A DNA stretch of 52,690 nucleotides from Lachnospiraceae bacterium (GTDB lineage: Bacteria > Bacillota > Clostridia > Lachnospirales > Lachnospiraceae). A program made the position numbers and the translations under genes. Position 1 is the stretch's first letter. Each line of letters begins with the position of its first letter. The notes under the pieces were generated by a model. It made no database searches and had not been told where the DNA came from. It worked only from the letters and a program-made list of their open reading frames with translations. Of this stretch, positions 1 to 7,889 are shown one piece after another. The stretch is from NCBI GenBank assembly GCA_017430085.1, contig JAFRNR010000013.1, positions 1 to 52,690 on the forward strand, written 5' to 3'.

Positions 1-51
1 CTATATTATCAGTAACAGTTCCTGACAATCCCATATCGGAGGTACGACATC

Positions 52-1710
52 ATGCAGCATGATTTCCCTTTGGCTGTGGAAGCGCCCAAATCCTGCACGT
101 TCGTGACGCGGCAGCTCCCCACCGTGACGGCCGAGCAGCGCTGGAAAGCGCTGGAAGCCACCCATTTCAATGAATTCGCCTTCCCCGCGGGCCTGCTTTA
201 TATCGACTGCCTGTCGGATTCCGGCACCACGGCCATGACCGACACCCAGTGGGCGGCCATGTTCCTGGGCGATGAATCCTATGGCCGCAACAAGGGTTAT
301 TACATCCTGCTGGACGCTTTCCGCGACGCGTTCGAGCGCGGCAATGACCAGAAGCGCCTGATCAATTACCTGCGCAACGGCGTGGACCGCGACGACGTGC
401 AGAAAATGATGGACGAAGTCTACCTGGTGGACTGCGAAGGCGGCTTCTTTAACGGCGGCGCCTTCCAGCTGGAGCGTCCCAACACCTTCATCCTGCCCCA
501 GGGCCGCTGCGCCGAAGCGCTGCTTTTCGACGTGATCAAGCCTCTCCTGGCCCGGCGCTTCCCCGGCAAGGTCTTCACCATCCCTTCCAACGCCCACTTC
601 GACACCACCGAGGGCAACATCAAGCAGATGGGTTCCGTGCCGCGCAACCTGTTCCATAAAGAACTCCTCTTCCAGGTGCCCGAAGGCGGCCGCTATGAAA
701 AGAACCCGTTCAAGGGCGACATGGACATCGAAAAGCTGCGCCAGCTGATCGACGCCGTGGGTGTGGAAAACGTCCCCATGATCTACACCACCGTGACCAA
801 CAACTCGGTCTGCGGCCAGCCGGTCTCCATGGCGAATATGCGCGCGGTCGCGGAGATCGCCCACAGCTACGGCCTGCCCTACATCATGGACGGCGCCCGC
901 TGGGCCGAAAACTGCTACTTCATCAAGATGAACGAGGACGGTTACCGCGACAAGACCATCCCGGAGATCGCGCAGGAAATGTTCTCCTACTTCGACGCGG
1001 TCTGCGCCTCCTTAAAGAAAAACGGCCACGCCAACATGGGCGGCCTGCTCGCGTTCCGCGACAAGGGATATTTCTGGAAGAAATTCTCGGAATTCAATGA
1101 AGACGGGACTGTGAAGACCGATATCGGCCACCTGCTGAAAGTCCGCCAGATCTCCGCCTACGGCAACGATTCCTACGGCGCCATGAGCGGCCACGACATC
1201 ATGGCCCTGGCGCAGGGCCTCTACGAGGAGCAGCGCTTCGAATACCAGGACGAGCGCGTGCGCCAGTGCGAATATCTGGCTCAGGGCCTGCACGACGCGG
1301 GCGTCCCCGTGGTGCTGCCCGCCGGCGGCCACGGCGTGTACATCGACGTGGACAAATTCTTCGACTACAAGCGCGGCCACGAAAGCTTCGCCGGCCAGGC
1401 CCTCTCCCTGGAGATGATCCACCGCTACGGCATCCGCTGCTCGGAGCTGGGCGACTTTTCCATGGAATACGACCTCAAGACCCCCGAACAGCAGGCCGAG
1501 GTCTGCAACGTCGTCCGTCTGGCCATCAACCGCAGCCAGTATTCCAAACAGCACATGGACTACATCATCGCCGCCGCCGCCCAGCTCCACCGCGACCGCG
1601 ACACGATCCCGAACCTCCGCATCACCTTCGGCCACAACCTGCCCATGCGGCACTTCCACGCGTGGCTGGAGCCGTATGAGCCGGCGGAGGAGGAACTGTG
1701 CGACAGATAA
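52..1710 (+). CDS. Tryptophanase / tyrosine phenol-lyase family beta-eliminating lyase
   Basis: A PLP-dependent C-S/C-C beta-eliminating lyase of 552 residues, expected to split tryptophan, tyrosine or a related amino acid into pyruvate, ammonia and a leaving group in the cytoplasm. Family landmarks are in order: DSGTTAMTDTQ, PQGRCAE for phosphate binding, TTVTNNSVCGQPVS with the ring-facing Asn, MDGARWAENCYF with the Asp and Arg that hold the cofactor, SLKKNGHANMGG with the Schiff-base Lys, and QHMDYI near the end. In my recalled alignment, the position of the TPL substrate Arg (MERG) reads SELG, which is closer to tryptophanase. The protein is about 80 residues longer than E. coli TnaA, with an extra segment of about 45 residues before PQGR. 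GGAGG at 38-42 sets the start. Substrate is uncertain. Confidence 0.85.
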   Translation: MQHDFPLAVEAPKSCTFVTRQLPTVTAEQRWKALEATHFNEFAFPAGLLYIDCLSDSGTTAMTDTQWAAMFLGDESYGRNKGYYILLDAFRDAFERGNDQKRLINYLRNGVDRDDVQKMMDEVYLVDCEGGFFNGGAFQLERPNTFILPQGRCAEALLFDVIKPLLARRFPGKVFTIPSNAHFDTTEGNIKQMGSVPRNLFHKELLFQVPEGGRYEKNPFKGDMDIEKLRQLIDAVGVENVPMIYTTVTNNSVCGQPVSMANMRAVAEIAHSYGLPYIMDGARWAENCYFIKMNEDGYRDKTIPEIAQEMFSYFDAVCASLKKNGHANMGGLLAFRDKGYFWKKFSEFNEDGTVKTDIGHLLKVRQISAYGNDSYGAMSGHDIMALAQGLYEEQRFEYQDERVRQCEYLAQGLHDAGVPVVLPAGGHGVYIDVDKFFDYKRGHESFAGQALSLEMIHRYGIRCSELGDFSMEYDLKTPEQQAEVCNVVRLAINRSQYSKQHMDYIIAAAAQLHRDRDTIPNLRITFGHNLPMRHFHAWLEPYEPAEEELCDR

Positions 1711-1730
1711 AGCAGGACTAAAGAAAGAAG

Positions 1731-1769
1731 AAAAGCTGACAAAGGGACGGTTCCTTTGTCAGCTTTTTT
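1731..1769 (+). terminator. Intrinsic terminator of the lyase gene (dispersed-repeat type)
   Basis: A hairpin with arms AAAGCTGACAAAG and CTTTGTCAGCTTT around a GGACGGTTC-type loop, followed by a T run. It starts 20 bases after the stop codon. The core belongs to a palindromic repeat family found at several other gene ends in this window. Confidence 0.85.
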
Positions 1770-1940
1770 ACGAGTTATTACGAAGTTTTTCGGTTGAACG
1801 ATGCGCCATTTTGGGCGGGTTGGACTGGGGTGAAATATTGACTGTGGGTGTATGGTCATATGGAGAGGAAAAGCAGAGATTCCGGATGAAGGACCGCATT
1901 GCTATGACTGACCTGCACGACAATCATTCAGGCATATGAT

Positions 1941-1976
1941 AAAAGAGGGGAGACTTCCTTACGAAGCATCTCCCCT
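1941..1976 (-). terminator. Intrinsic terminator of the kor operon
   Basis: On the - strand, AGGGGAGA pairs with TCTCCCCT, with a nested CTTC/GAAG stem, and the hairpin is followed by CTTTTATC. It lies 35 bases past the korC stop. Bases 1770-1940, between the two convergent terminators, show no gene or recognisable signal. Confidence 0.75.
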
Positions 1977-2010
1977 TCTCACCGAAACCAGCTGCTGCCG
2001 GATTAACGCC

Positions 2011-2547
2011 TCATTCCAGCGACAGCCCCAGTCCAAACGCTTTCTCATTGATTGCAATGATCTGATCCCGGCCGGCAAAACGGTGGGCAAAAGCTTTCAT
2101 GACCGCTTCTTTATGAAGCAAATGACGGTGATGAATGATAACCCCCAGCGCGATGGTATTGGCAGCCTGAGTATTGCCGGTAGTTTCAATGCTCATCGTG
2201 CGGAACGCATAACCGAAATGCTTTCCTTTTGCGCCTTCTGCCGGGATCACCATATCCGTATCGTAATAGACCTCCGTGTCATCCCGGAACTTGTCTTTAT
2301 ACCGTTCATACGCGACCTGCGCCAGACAAAGGATCACATCCGGCGAATCAATATTGGGATACCCGATCGGCTGATCGCTGAGAATAACGTCTGTTTTCGT
2401 AAATGTGCCGCGTGTTTCAGAGCCGTAAGAAGCCGTCATCGTCGCATAGAGCCTTTCCTCAAACAGCGAAGCGGCGAGCCCTATGATCTCACCGACTGAG
2501 ATCAGTCCCTGTCCGCCGACACCGCATAATACGATTTCAGTTTTCAT
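2011..2547 (-). CDS. korC: 2-oxoacid:ferredoxin oxidoreductase, gamma subunit (KorC type)
   Basis: The gamma subunit of a KOR-type 2-oxoacid:ferredoxin oxidoreductase, 178 residues. It opens with the family pattern CGVGGQGLISVGEI and carries SYGSETRGTFTKTDV, which is typical of this subunit. The start was chosen at 2547, behind AAGGAGGAAG; the frame is open further upstream but has no better ribosome site. It overlaps the end of korB by 11 bases, so translation is probably coupled. It is the last gene of korDABC and is followed by a terminator. The substrate may be 2-oxoglutarate or another 2-oxoacid; sequence alone does not decide. Confidence 0.9.
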   Translation of the reverse strand: MKTEIVLCGVGGQGLISVGEIIGLAASLFEERLYATMTASYGSETRGTFTKTDVILSDQPIGYPNIDSPDVILCLAQVAYERYKDKFRDDTEVYYDTDMVIPAEGAKGKHFGYAFRTMSIETTGNTQAANTIALGVIIHHRHLLHKEAVMKAFAHRFAGRDQIIAINEKAFGLGLSLE

Positions 2548-3376
2548 TGACGCTTCCTCCTTCTTCCCGGATCCTCTGCGCATCGATGATGCGCTTATAT
2601 TTCGTATAGTAGTCTTCCCTGTTCTTATTTACTATGACGCCGGTCACGATCCTGCCTTCCAGTTCTTCCGCAGACATCGTTTTTGCTTTCTCGGCCGGAA
2701 TGCTCCGGGCATTCATCATCTTCATCATGTCTGCCGCTTCGCCCTGCCTGTTATACCGGCCGTAATGCGTAGGGCATTGGACCATGCACTCGATCAGCGA
2801 AAACCCTTTGTGTTCTATCCCGCCGCGGATAAGTTTTCGCATCTGGACCGGATTGAATGCCGTTGCGCGCGCAACATAAGTCGCGCCTGCCGCCTCTGCC
2901 AGCCTGCAGATATCGAATTCCTGCTCGATATGGCCATAAGGAGAAGTCGATGTGATGCTGTCCGTCGGCGTCGTACCGGAATACTGTCCGCCGGTCTGCC
3001 CGTAGTTGTAATTATTTGCAATGATCGCAGTCAGATCGATATTGCGCCGTGCGCAGTGGATCAGGTGATTTCCCCCGATCGTCACGCTGTCTCCGTCTCC
3101 CATGGTCACAATTACATGGAGAGCCGGGTTGGCCAGTGCTATGCCGGTGGCAGCCGGCAGTGCCCGCCCATGTGTAACATGCATGCAGTTGATGTCCAGA
3201 TAGTCGTCCACACGCCCGAAGCAGCCGATCCCGCTCACAAGGCAAATATCGTGTTTATCCAGTTCCATCTCGGCAAAAACGGCAGCGATCGACTGCAATA
3301 CGATGCCGTCTCCGCACCCTGCGCACCAGGTATGAGGGAGTTTGTCAAAAAGCATGTAATCCTTATAGTCAGCCAT
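2537..3376 (-). CDS. korB: 2-oxoacid:ferredoxin oxidoreductase, beta (TPP) subunit
   Basis: The thiamine-diphosphate subunit, 279 residues, normal for KorB. It has HTWCAGCGDG with cluster-binding Cys near the start, the TPP/Mg motif MGDGDSVTIGGNH followed by NNYNYGQTGGQYS, and a later ECMVQCPTHYGR. With KorA it should oxidatively decarboxylate a 2-oxoacid to an acyl-CoA and pass two electrons through the KorD clusters to ferredoxin. GQTGGQ(Y/H)S is characteristic of 2-oxoglutarate-type enzymes. It starts 3 bases after korA and overlaps korC. Confidence 0.93.
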   Translation of the reverse strand: MADYKDYMLFDKLPHTWCAGCGDGIVLQSIAAVFAEMELDKHDICLVSGIGCFGRVDDYLDINCMHVTHGRALPAATGIALANPALHVIVTMGDGDSVTIGGNHLIHCARRNIDLTAIIANNYNYGQTGGQYSGTTPTDSITSTSPYGHIEQEFDICRLAEAAGATYVARATAFNPVQMRKLIRGGIEHKGFSLIECMVQCPTHYGRYNRQGEAADMMKMMNARSIPAEKAKTMSAEELEGRIVTGVIVNKNREDYYTKYKRIIDAQRIREEGGSVNEN

Positions 3377-3379
3377 GAC

Positions 3380-4516
3380 TCAGTCCTCCAGGGTATTGAT
3401 GATCTGCTGCGGTGTGATCAGAACTCCGTCGGTACGGTTTGCCTGCAGGATCCTGCATCCGTAGTCATTGAACTTGCGGATCTCCCCGGCCAGCTGCCCG
3501 AGATTCATTTCCGGCACGACCACGGTCCCGGCTTTCGCGAGAACGGCGCGGATCTCCTTCTCCGGCATCGGCCAGATCGTAACCAGCTGGAGCATGCCGG
3601 CCCTGACGCCTTCCGCGCGGAGAATATCAACGGCAGAAATCGTGCTTCGCACGGAACAGCCGAACGTGATAAACGCGATTTCCGCATCATCAAGCTGATA
3701 GGTACGCGTAATCGTAATATCTTCCGCATTCTTCTCGATCTTATTGGTGAGATAATGGGTGACACGGTCGATATTCTGCGGATTCGGGCTGAATTCGCCT
3801 TTTTCGTCATGCGTGGAACCGGTGGTGCGCATCAGCAGTTTCCGGTTCCCGACAGCCGGCATGGGGACGACCGAATCCGAAGAATAGCCGTACGGCCGGA
3901 AATCCTTCTGCGAGATGTCCGGATCCGGCTGAATACGGCTGAATATCTGATCCGGCCCTGGTTCTGTTTCCGTAACGGTCTCCCGCAGATGACCTATGAC
4001 CTCATCGGACAGGAAAAGAACCGGCGTACGGTATTTCTCAGCCAGATTGAACGCCGTGATCGTCAGATCATAGCAATCCTGTACGGAAGAAGGGCTGAGC
4101 GCGATAATGCTGTGGTCACCGTGCGCCCCGTATCTTGCCTGCATAATATCTGCCTGCGCGGGTTTAGTTGCCGCTCCGGTAGACGGACCGCTGCGCTGCA
4201 CATTAAATATCACTGCCGGTATTTCGGACATGATCCCCAGTCCTAGGTTCTCCTGCATCAATGAAAACCCGGGGCTGCTGGTTGCCGTAAACGACTTGAC
4301 GCCGGCTAACGACGCGCCGAGAAGTGCCGCCATGGAACTGATCTCATCTTCCATCTGGATATAGATCCCGCCGTAGCGCGGCAATTCCCGGGCGGCGCCC
4401 TCCGCTATTTCCGAACTGGGCGAGATCGGATACCCGGCATAGAAGCGGGCTCCTGCCGCGATAGCTCCGTCGACAACGGCTTCGTTGCCTTCAATGAATT
4501 TCTTTTGGCTCTTCAT
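3380..4516 (-). CDS. korA: 2-oxoacid:ferredoxin oxidoreductase, alpha subunit
   Basis: The alpha subunit, 378 residues, holding the pyrimidine-binding part of the TPP site and the CoA-facing domain. Visible family patterns are GNEAVVDGAIAAGARF, GYPISPSSEIAE, the glutamate in MEDEISSMAALLGASLAG that activates TPP, and TATSSPGFSLMQENLG. The ATG overlaps the korD stop as ATGA. There is no fused gamma domain, in contrast to the second oxidoreductase at 7890-12511, so this is the four-separate-subunit KorDABC layout. Confidence 0.93.
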   Translation of the reverse strand: MKSQKKFIEGNEAVVDGAIAAGARFYAGYPISPSSEIAEGAARELPRYGGIYIQMEDEISSMAALLGASLAGVKSFTATSSPGFSLMQENLGLGIMSEIPAVIFNVQRSGPSTGAATKPAQADIMQARYGAHGDHSIIALSPSSVQDCYDLTITAFNLAEKYRTPVLFLSDEVIGHLRETVTETEPGPDQIFSRIQPDPDISQKDFRPYGYSSDSVVPMPAVGNRKLLMRTTGSTHDEKGEFSPNPQNIDRVTHYLTNKIEKNAEDITITRTYQLDDAEIAFITFGCSVRSTISAVDILRAEGVRAGMLQLVTIWPMPEKEIRAVLAKAGTVVVPEMNLGQLAGEIRKFNDYGCRILQANRTDGVLITPQQIINTLED

Positions 4517-4725
4517 CTTTCTTCGCCTCCCGTTATGACAACATCGATCGCGAAATCAGGACACCGCATTTCACAAAGCCTGCAGGCGATACAGGCATCC
4601 ATATGCGAAACGACAGGGATCTTTCCCACTTCCTGCGTAAAAACCTGTTTGGGACACAGCGCCGAGCAGATCCCGCACTGTTTACAGCGCAGTTCGCTGA
4701 TGGATATATGGATGGTCTCACGCAT
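4513..4725 (-). CDS. korD: 2-oxoacid:ferredoxin oxidoreductase, delta (2x[4Fe-4S] ferredoxin) subunit
   Basis: A 70-residue ferredoxin-like subunit with two complete CxxCxxCxxxCP motifs, at Cys 14/17/20/24 and Cys 45/48/51/55, so it should carry two [4Fe-4S] clusters as the electron exit of the KOR complex. The start at 4725 lies behind GGAGGAAAGC; an upstream in-frame extension has no ribosome site. It is the first gene of the operon, about 75 bases downstream of a strong promoter, and ends in an ATGA overlap with korA. Confidence 0.9.
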   Translation of the reverse strand: MRETIHISISELRCKQCGICSALCPKQVFTQEVGKIPVVSHMDACIACRLCEMRCPDFAIDVVITGGEER

Positions 4726-4799
4726 TTTCGCTTTCCTCCGATATATTGTTATAGGCAAACGTCCGAATGATCCTGACAGGGATCCACGTTAATGAAGGA

Positions 4800-4829
4800 A
4801 TTATAGGTACCTGAAAAACGAATCGTCAA
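4800..4829 (-). promoter_or_regulatory. Sigma-A-like promoter of the kor operon
   Basis: Read on the - strand: TTGACG (4829-4824), an 18-base spacer, then a perfect TATAAT (4805-4800). The expected start is near 4793, leaving a leader of about 68 bases before korD. This gives the kor genes their own promoter separate from the genes upstream. Confidence 0.75.
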
Positions 4830-4852
4830 CTCTTCTGAGAGGAGGCAAGAAG

Positions 4853-4873
4853 ATACGCAAACTATTTGCGAAT
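4853..4873. promoter_or_regulatory. Inverted repeat upstream of the kor promoter, possible operator
   Basis: CGCAAA-CTA-TTTGCG is a perfect 6+3+6 inverted repeat at 4856-4870, extended outward with one mismatch. It sits about 27 bases upstream of the -35 box, an activator-like position, and just behind the end of the AraC-family gene. Whether that regulator binds here is inference. Confidence 0.4.
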
Positions 4874-4922
4874 ATATGTGTATTCCCGTCTGAGAAGGAT
4901 TATCCGGTTTTATGCCGATGCT

Positions 4923-5729
4923 TTATTTTCTGCGGTCCTGTTCTTTCAAAAACCGCCCGGGCGAGCAATTCATATGTTTCTTAAACATACGGATGAAATG
5001 CGTATTATTGTTGAACCCTACGATTCTTCCGGCATTCTGAACACTCTCCCCGTTAAGCAGCAGCGCACAGGAACGCTTGATCCGATAAACCGTGATATAA
5101 TTGCCGACAGAAAGCCCCGTTGCTTTTTTAAAAATCTGGCACATACGCGATTTGCTGATAAAAAGCTGTCCCGACAATTCGTCCAGCGTCAGCGCCTCGG
5201 CATAATGCAGATGAATATAATCCAGGATCTCATTGACCCGGGTTTCGTATTTCACATTTACAGTCTGAACTTCCTGTTTCGCATTGATAAATCGAGCCGC
5301 TTCAAGAAGGAAAAAGTCAAAATTGATGTTGCGTTCCAGATCTGCCCCGAAACCGGGCCCTGCCGGTCTGATCATGGCGGCCAGTACGCCGATAAAACGG
5401 CCCAGCACTTCATCCGTCATCTGCTGAACCAGAGGCGCCGCGTCAAACAGCGCCGTCAGATTCGTTTTCTGCGTCGAAAGTTCCTGAAGATGTTCGCGGC
5501 GGAAATGAATGACGTAACGGTCATAATCACGGTTTCCATGACAGAAGCAATGATGGATCTCGAATGGTTTTAAGAAAAAGATGGTCCCCACCGCCAGCGG
5601 ATACGCATGCTCCTCAACAAAGAAAAAGCCTTCGTTCGCCAGAGAAATAAAGATCTCGTAATACTCATGAATATGCGATTCCGGATGAATATCATGCGTA
5701 TATTTTTTTATCTCGTACTTTGGATCCAT
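4923..5729 (-). CDS. AraC-family transcriptional regulator with cupin-like sensor domain
   Basis: A 268-residue AraC/XylS-type regulator. The N-terminal part (HIHEYYEIFISL, then LAVGTIFFLKPFEIHHC) is the cupin-like ligand-binding domain. The C-terminal hundred residues hold two helix-turn-helix units (LDELSGQLFISKSRMCQIFKK and the second in VGFNNNTHFIRMFKKHM). The start at 5729 follows GGAAGGAAGGG; a longer frame to 5825 overlaps a hairpin and lacks a ribosome site. It lies between the eight-gene operon and the kor operon, in the same direction, which makes kor its most likely target. The ligand is unknown. Confidence 0.88.
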   Translation of the reverse strand: MDPKYEIKKYTHDIHPESHIHEYYEIFISLANEGFFFVEEHAYPLAVGTIFFLKPFEIHHCFCHGNRDYDRYVIHFRREHLQELSTQKTNLTALFDAAPLVQQMTDEVLGRFIGVLAAMIRPAGPGFGADLERNINFDFFLLEAARFINAKQEVQTVNVKYETRVNEILDYIHLHYAEALTLDELSGQLFISKSRMCQIFKKATGLSVGNYITVYRIKRSCALLLNGESVQNAGRIVGFNNNTHFIRMFKKHMNCSPGRFLKEQDRRK

Positions 5730-5832
5730 AAGCCCTTCCTTCCGGTCAAATCCTCGAAAGCCAAGTCTGCCGGTTTCATGATCCGGTTTGTCGGAGCTGA
5801 AGTCTGCTGCCCCCCTGCGCAGCATATCTGAA

Positions 5833-5859
5833 GAGAACGGCCGGATCCCGGCCGTTCTC
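5833..5859. terminator. Perfect 12-bp inverted repeat, weak terminator or barrier
   Basis: GAGAACGGCCGG-ATC-CCGGCCGTTCTC, 12-bp perfect arms, starting 9 bases after the end of the last gene of the 14671-5869 operon. Only a short TTC follows on the - strand, so full intrinsic termination is not certain; it may attenuate read-through into the AraC gene. Confidence 0.5.
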
Positions 5860-5868
5860 CCAGGGATA

Positions 5869-6756
5869 TCAGATGTTCAGCCTGTCCCAGAGTTCGTACA
5901 ATTCTTCCAGTGTTTCCGGAGAATCCGACCGGGAATTGTTCCAGCGGCCGGCCATCCACTGCAGTTTATTCCTGACGGCCTCCATCATGACCGGCTCATA
6001 ACCGGTCTCCCGGATCAGATCGCAGCATTCCTGTGCCTCCACGGCACGCCGGCCGGAATGCAGAGTATTGCTTCGCAGAAGCTGGCCGACGGTAGTCTCA
6101 AATCCCTGTACCTCATAGGTCCTGTGCAGGCTCTGCATGATCTCTTTTTCCAGTCCGAGCTTCCTGGCTGAAAGAAATGTTTCCAGTGCCAAAGCCTCGA
6201 CACCTTTTGTGTAAATGCTTCGCAGAAGCTTTAGTGTTGCCGCACGTCCCGGTTCTTCACCGACGTATTGGACATTCATATGGAGCGTTCCAAGCACCGC
6301 CGCAGCCTGCTTTGCACCGTTTCCGGAAAGCACAAAAGGCGTTTTATGCTTAAGCAGCGGCGCCGCTCCCATGACCGATGCGTCTACATAAAGTTTCCCG
6401 TTTGCGGCAAACCGTCCGCCTAAAGATCTCTTTACCTGCGGCAGACTGGAAGTGATATCTATGAATATCGTTTTATCCCCCAGGCTCTCCATGATCTGAT
6501 TGGCTGCCTTTTCCACCGCTGTGGAAGGAACCGCACAGAAAATGATTTCCGCGCCGCTGACGTCCCGTATGTTTTTCTTCAGATCCACCGAAAGTTTTTC
6601 CGCCCGATCCCGCAGCAGACTACTCCTGACATTTGCAGGATCCTGCGCGATCGGATCATATGCTTCAATATGTACATCCACTCCGTCTTCGCGGAAACCG
6701 GAAGAAAAATAGAAAGCTGCTTCGCCGAATCCGATAAAAGCGATTCTTTTTGCCAT
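5869..6756 (-). CDS. NAD(P)-dependent beta-hydroxyacid dehydrogenase-like protein with DUF1932 C-terminus
   Basis: A 295-residue protein of the 6-phosphogluconate/3-hydroxyisobutyrate dehydrogenase superfamily. The N-terminal Rossmann fold begins IAFIGFGEAAF (GxGxxxF), and the conserved strand end reads FCAVPSTAVEKAA. The C-terminal half has the DUF1932 pattern KLLRSIYTKGVEALALE, where the Lys matches the usual catalytic Lys. It is expected to oxidise or reduce a 3-hydroxy acid or similar carbonyl compound with NAD(P). It is the last gene of an operon with oxoacid oxidoreductase and acyl-CoA synthetase genes, 14 bases after a malate/lactate dehydrogenase-like gene. The substrate is unknown. 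Confidence 0.8.
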   Translation of the reverse strand: MAKRIAFIGFGEAAFYFSSGFREDGVDVHIEAYDPIAQDPANVRSSLLRDRAEKLSVDLKKNIRDVSGAEIIFCAVPSTAVEKAANQIMESLGDKTIFIDITSSLPQVKRSLGGRFAANGKLYVDASVMGAAPLLKHKTPFVLSGNGAKQAAAVLGTLHMNVQYVGEEPGRAATLKLLRSIYTKGVEALALETFLSARKLGLEKEIMQSLHRTYEVQGFETTVGQLLRSNTLHSGRRAVEAQECCDLIRETGYEPVMMEAVRNKLQWMAGRWNNSRSDSPETLEELYELWDRLNI

Positions 6757-6770
6757 GTCCGCGCTCCTTC

Positions 6771-7811
6771 TTACTTCTGCAGTTTCTCCTTCCAGGCAAG
6801 CATTTCGTCCCAGACCTCTTTGGACATGGGTATTCCCTCCGCCCGGCGTTTCGCTCTTGTTTCATGTTCCGGTTCTCCCGGAAGATAGATCCTGTCAAAT
6901 CCCTTCGCCAGTCTGGATGACTTTATTTTTTGCATATCGAATTCAATTTTGTCGTAATACTCCTCTTCCGGAATAAAGTCCTCAATATTGACAAGATATG
7001 CAAAATGGCCGATATCCTGGTGTTTATCCAGGTCTCCGTACAGTTTTGTAATATTGGTGCCGAACTGCGAACCGGTCATGATGCCCGCAAGGATATCATT
7101 GACAAGCGCCAGCCCGAAGCCCTTATGCCCCGCCGCAGGCAGCATATATCCACCGTCCAGTGCTTCCTTCGCGTCCGTCGTCGGCTCACCGTATTTGTTC
7201 AGGGCGCAGCCGGGCGGTATCGGTTTGCCTTCCCGGGCGGCCACGAATATCTTCCCCTTTGCGATGGCGGATACCGCCATATCAAATATGATCGGCTTTG
7301 TCTTCGTAGGAAAACCGTAACAGAGCGGGCTGGTCCCGACAACATTATCCAGACCGCCCCACGGCGCCATCAGCGCATCGGCATTGGTGCAGATATAGCA
7401 GATCATCCCCTGATTCGCTGCCCGTTCCGCATAATACCCTGCGGCGCCGAAATGGTTGCTGTTGCGGATGGCAACTGCGCAAAGCCCATTTTTCTTTGCC
7501 CGTTCGATCCCCATGTCGATCGCCATCGTCGTGGCAACCTGTCCCAAACCATGGTTGGCATCCACGATCAGGACAGGCCCTTTGTCCTTGATTATCTCAA
7601 GTTTTGTTTCTGCCGCCACACCGCCGGCCTGAATACGTTTCAGATAAATATCCATCCAGCGCATGCCATGGGTTTCCACCCCTCTCTCTTCCGCATCCGC
7701 TAAACTTTCAGCCGTCATATCCGCCTGTTCTTCGGGGACGCCTGCCAGCATGAACAGTTCTTTTGAAAGTGCTTTGATTTCTTCCTTCGATAATGTGATT
7801 CTCCCGCTCAT
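6771..7811 (-). CDS. Malate/L-lactate dehydrogenase (Ldh2) family oxidoreductase
   Basis: A 346-residue NAD(P)-dependent 2-hydroxyacid dehydrogenase of the LDH2/MDH2 family, which includes malate, ureidoglycolate and sulfolactate dehydrogenases and piperideine-carboxylate reductases. Family marks seen are SLADAEERGVETHGMRWM, the catalytic-site RNSNHFGAAGYYAE, GTSPLCYGFPT, DMAVSAIAKGKI, and MLPAAGHKGFGLAL. It probably interconverts a 2-hydroxy acid and its 2-oxo acid, which would feed the adjacent oxidoreductase. A 78-base gap before it holds a 17-bp palindrome. Substrate choice cannot be read from sequence. Confidence 0.85.
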   Translation of the reverse strand: MSGRITLSKEEIKALSKELFMLAGVPEEQADMTAESLADAEERGVETHGMRWMDIYLKRIQAGGVAAETKLEIIKDKGPVLIVDANHGLGQVATTMAIDMGIERAKKNGLCAVAIRNSNHFGAAGYYAERAANQGMICYICTNADALMAPWGGLDNVVGTSPLCYGFPTKTKPIIFDMAVSAIAKGKIFVAAREGKPIPPGCALNKYGEPTTDAKEALDGGYMLPAAGHKGFGLALVNDILAGIMTGSQFGTNITKLYGDLDKHQDIGHFAYLVNIEDFIPEEEYYDKIEFDMQKIKSSRLAKGFDRIYLPGEPEHETRAKRRAEGIPMSKEVWDEMLAWKEKLQK

Positions 7812-7843
7812 TTGATTCCCTTCTTTCTTTTGCCGCTGCCTGT

Positions 7844-7860
7844 CTTCCGATAATCGGAAG
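7844..7860. promoter_or_regulatory. Perfect palindrome in the operon's longest internal gap
   Basis: CTTCCGATAATCGGAAG, 8-bp arms around one base, in the 78-base gap before the Ldh2-family gene. It has no T run, so it is not an ordinary terminator. It could be a protein-binding site or an mRNA processing or stability element. Confidence 0.35.
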
Positions 7861-7889
7861 CGCCTCTGACCGTGCCGGAACCGGCTTCC

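Noticed and set aside
1-864. A 287-codon - strand frame opposite the tryptophanase-family gene
   Set aside because: It is an antisense shadow in a GC-rich gene whose + strand protein is unmistakable.
2483-4246. A 587-codon + strand open frame opposite korB and korA
   Set aside because: The opposite strand encodes textbook oxidoreductase subunits with coupled starts; this frame has no family pattern.
7844-7860. Intrinsic terminator inside the eight-gene operon
   Set aside because: The palindrome has a one-base loop and no T run; a binding or processing site is more likely.
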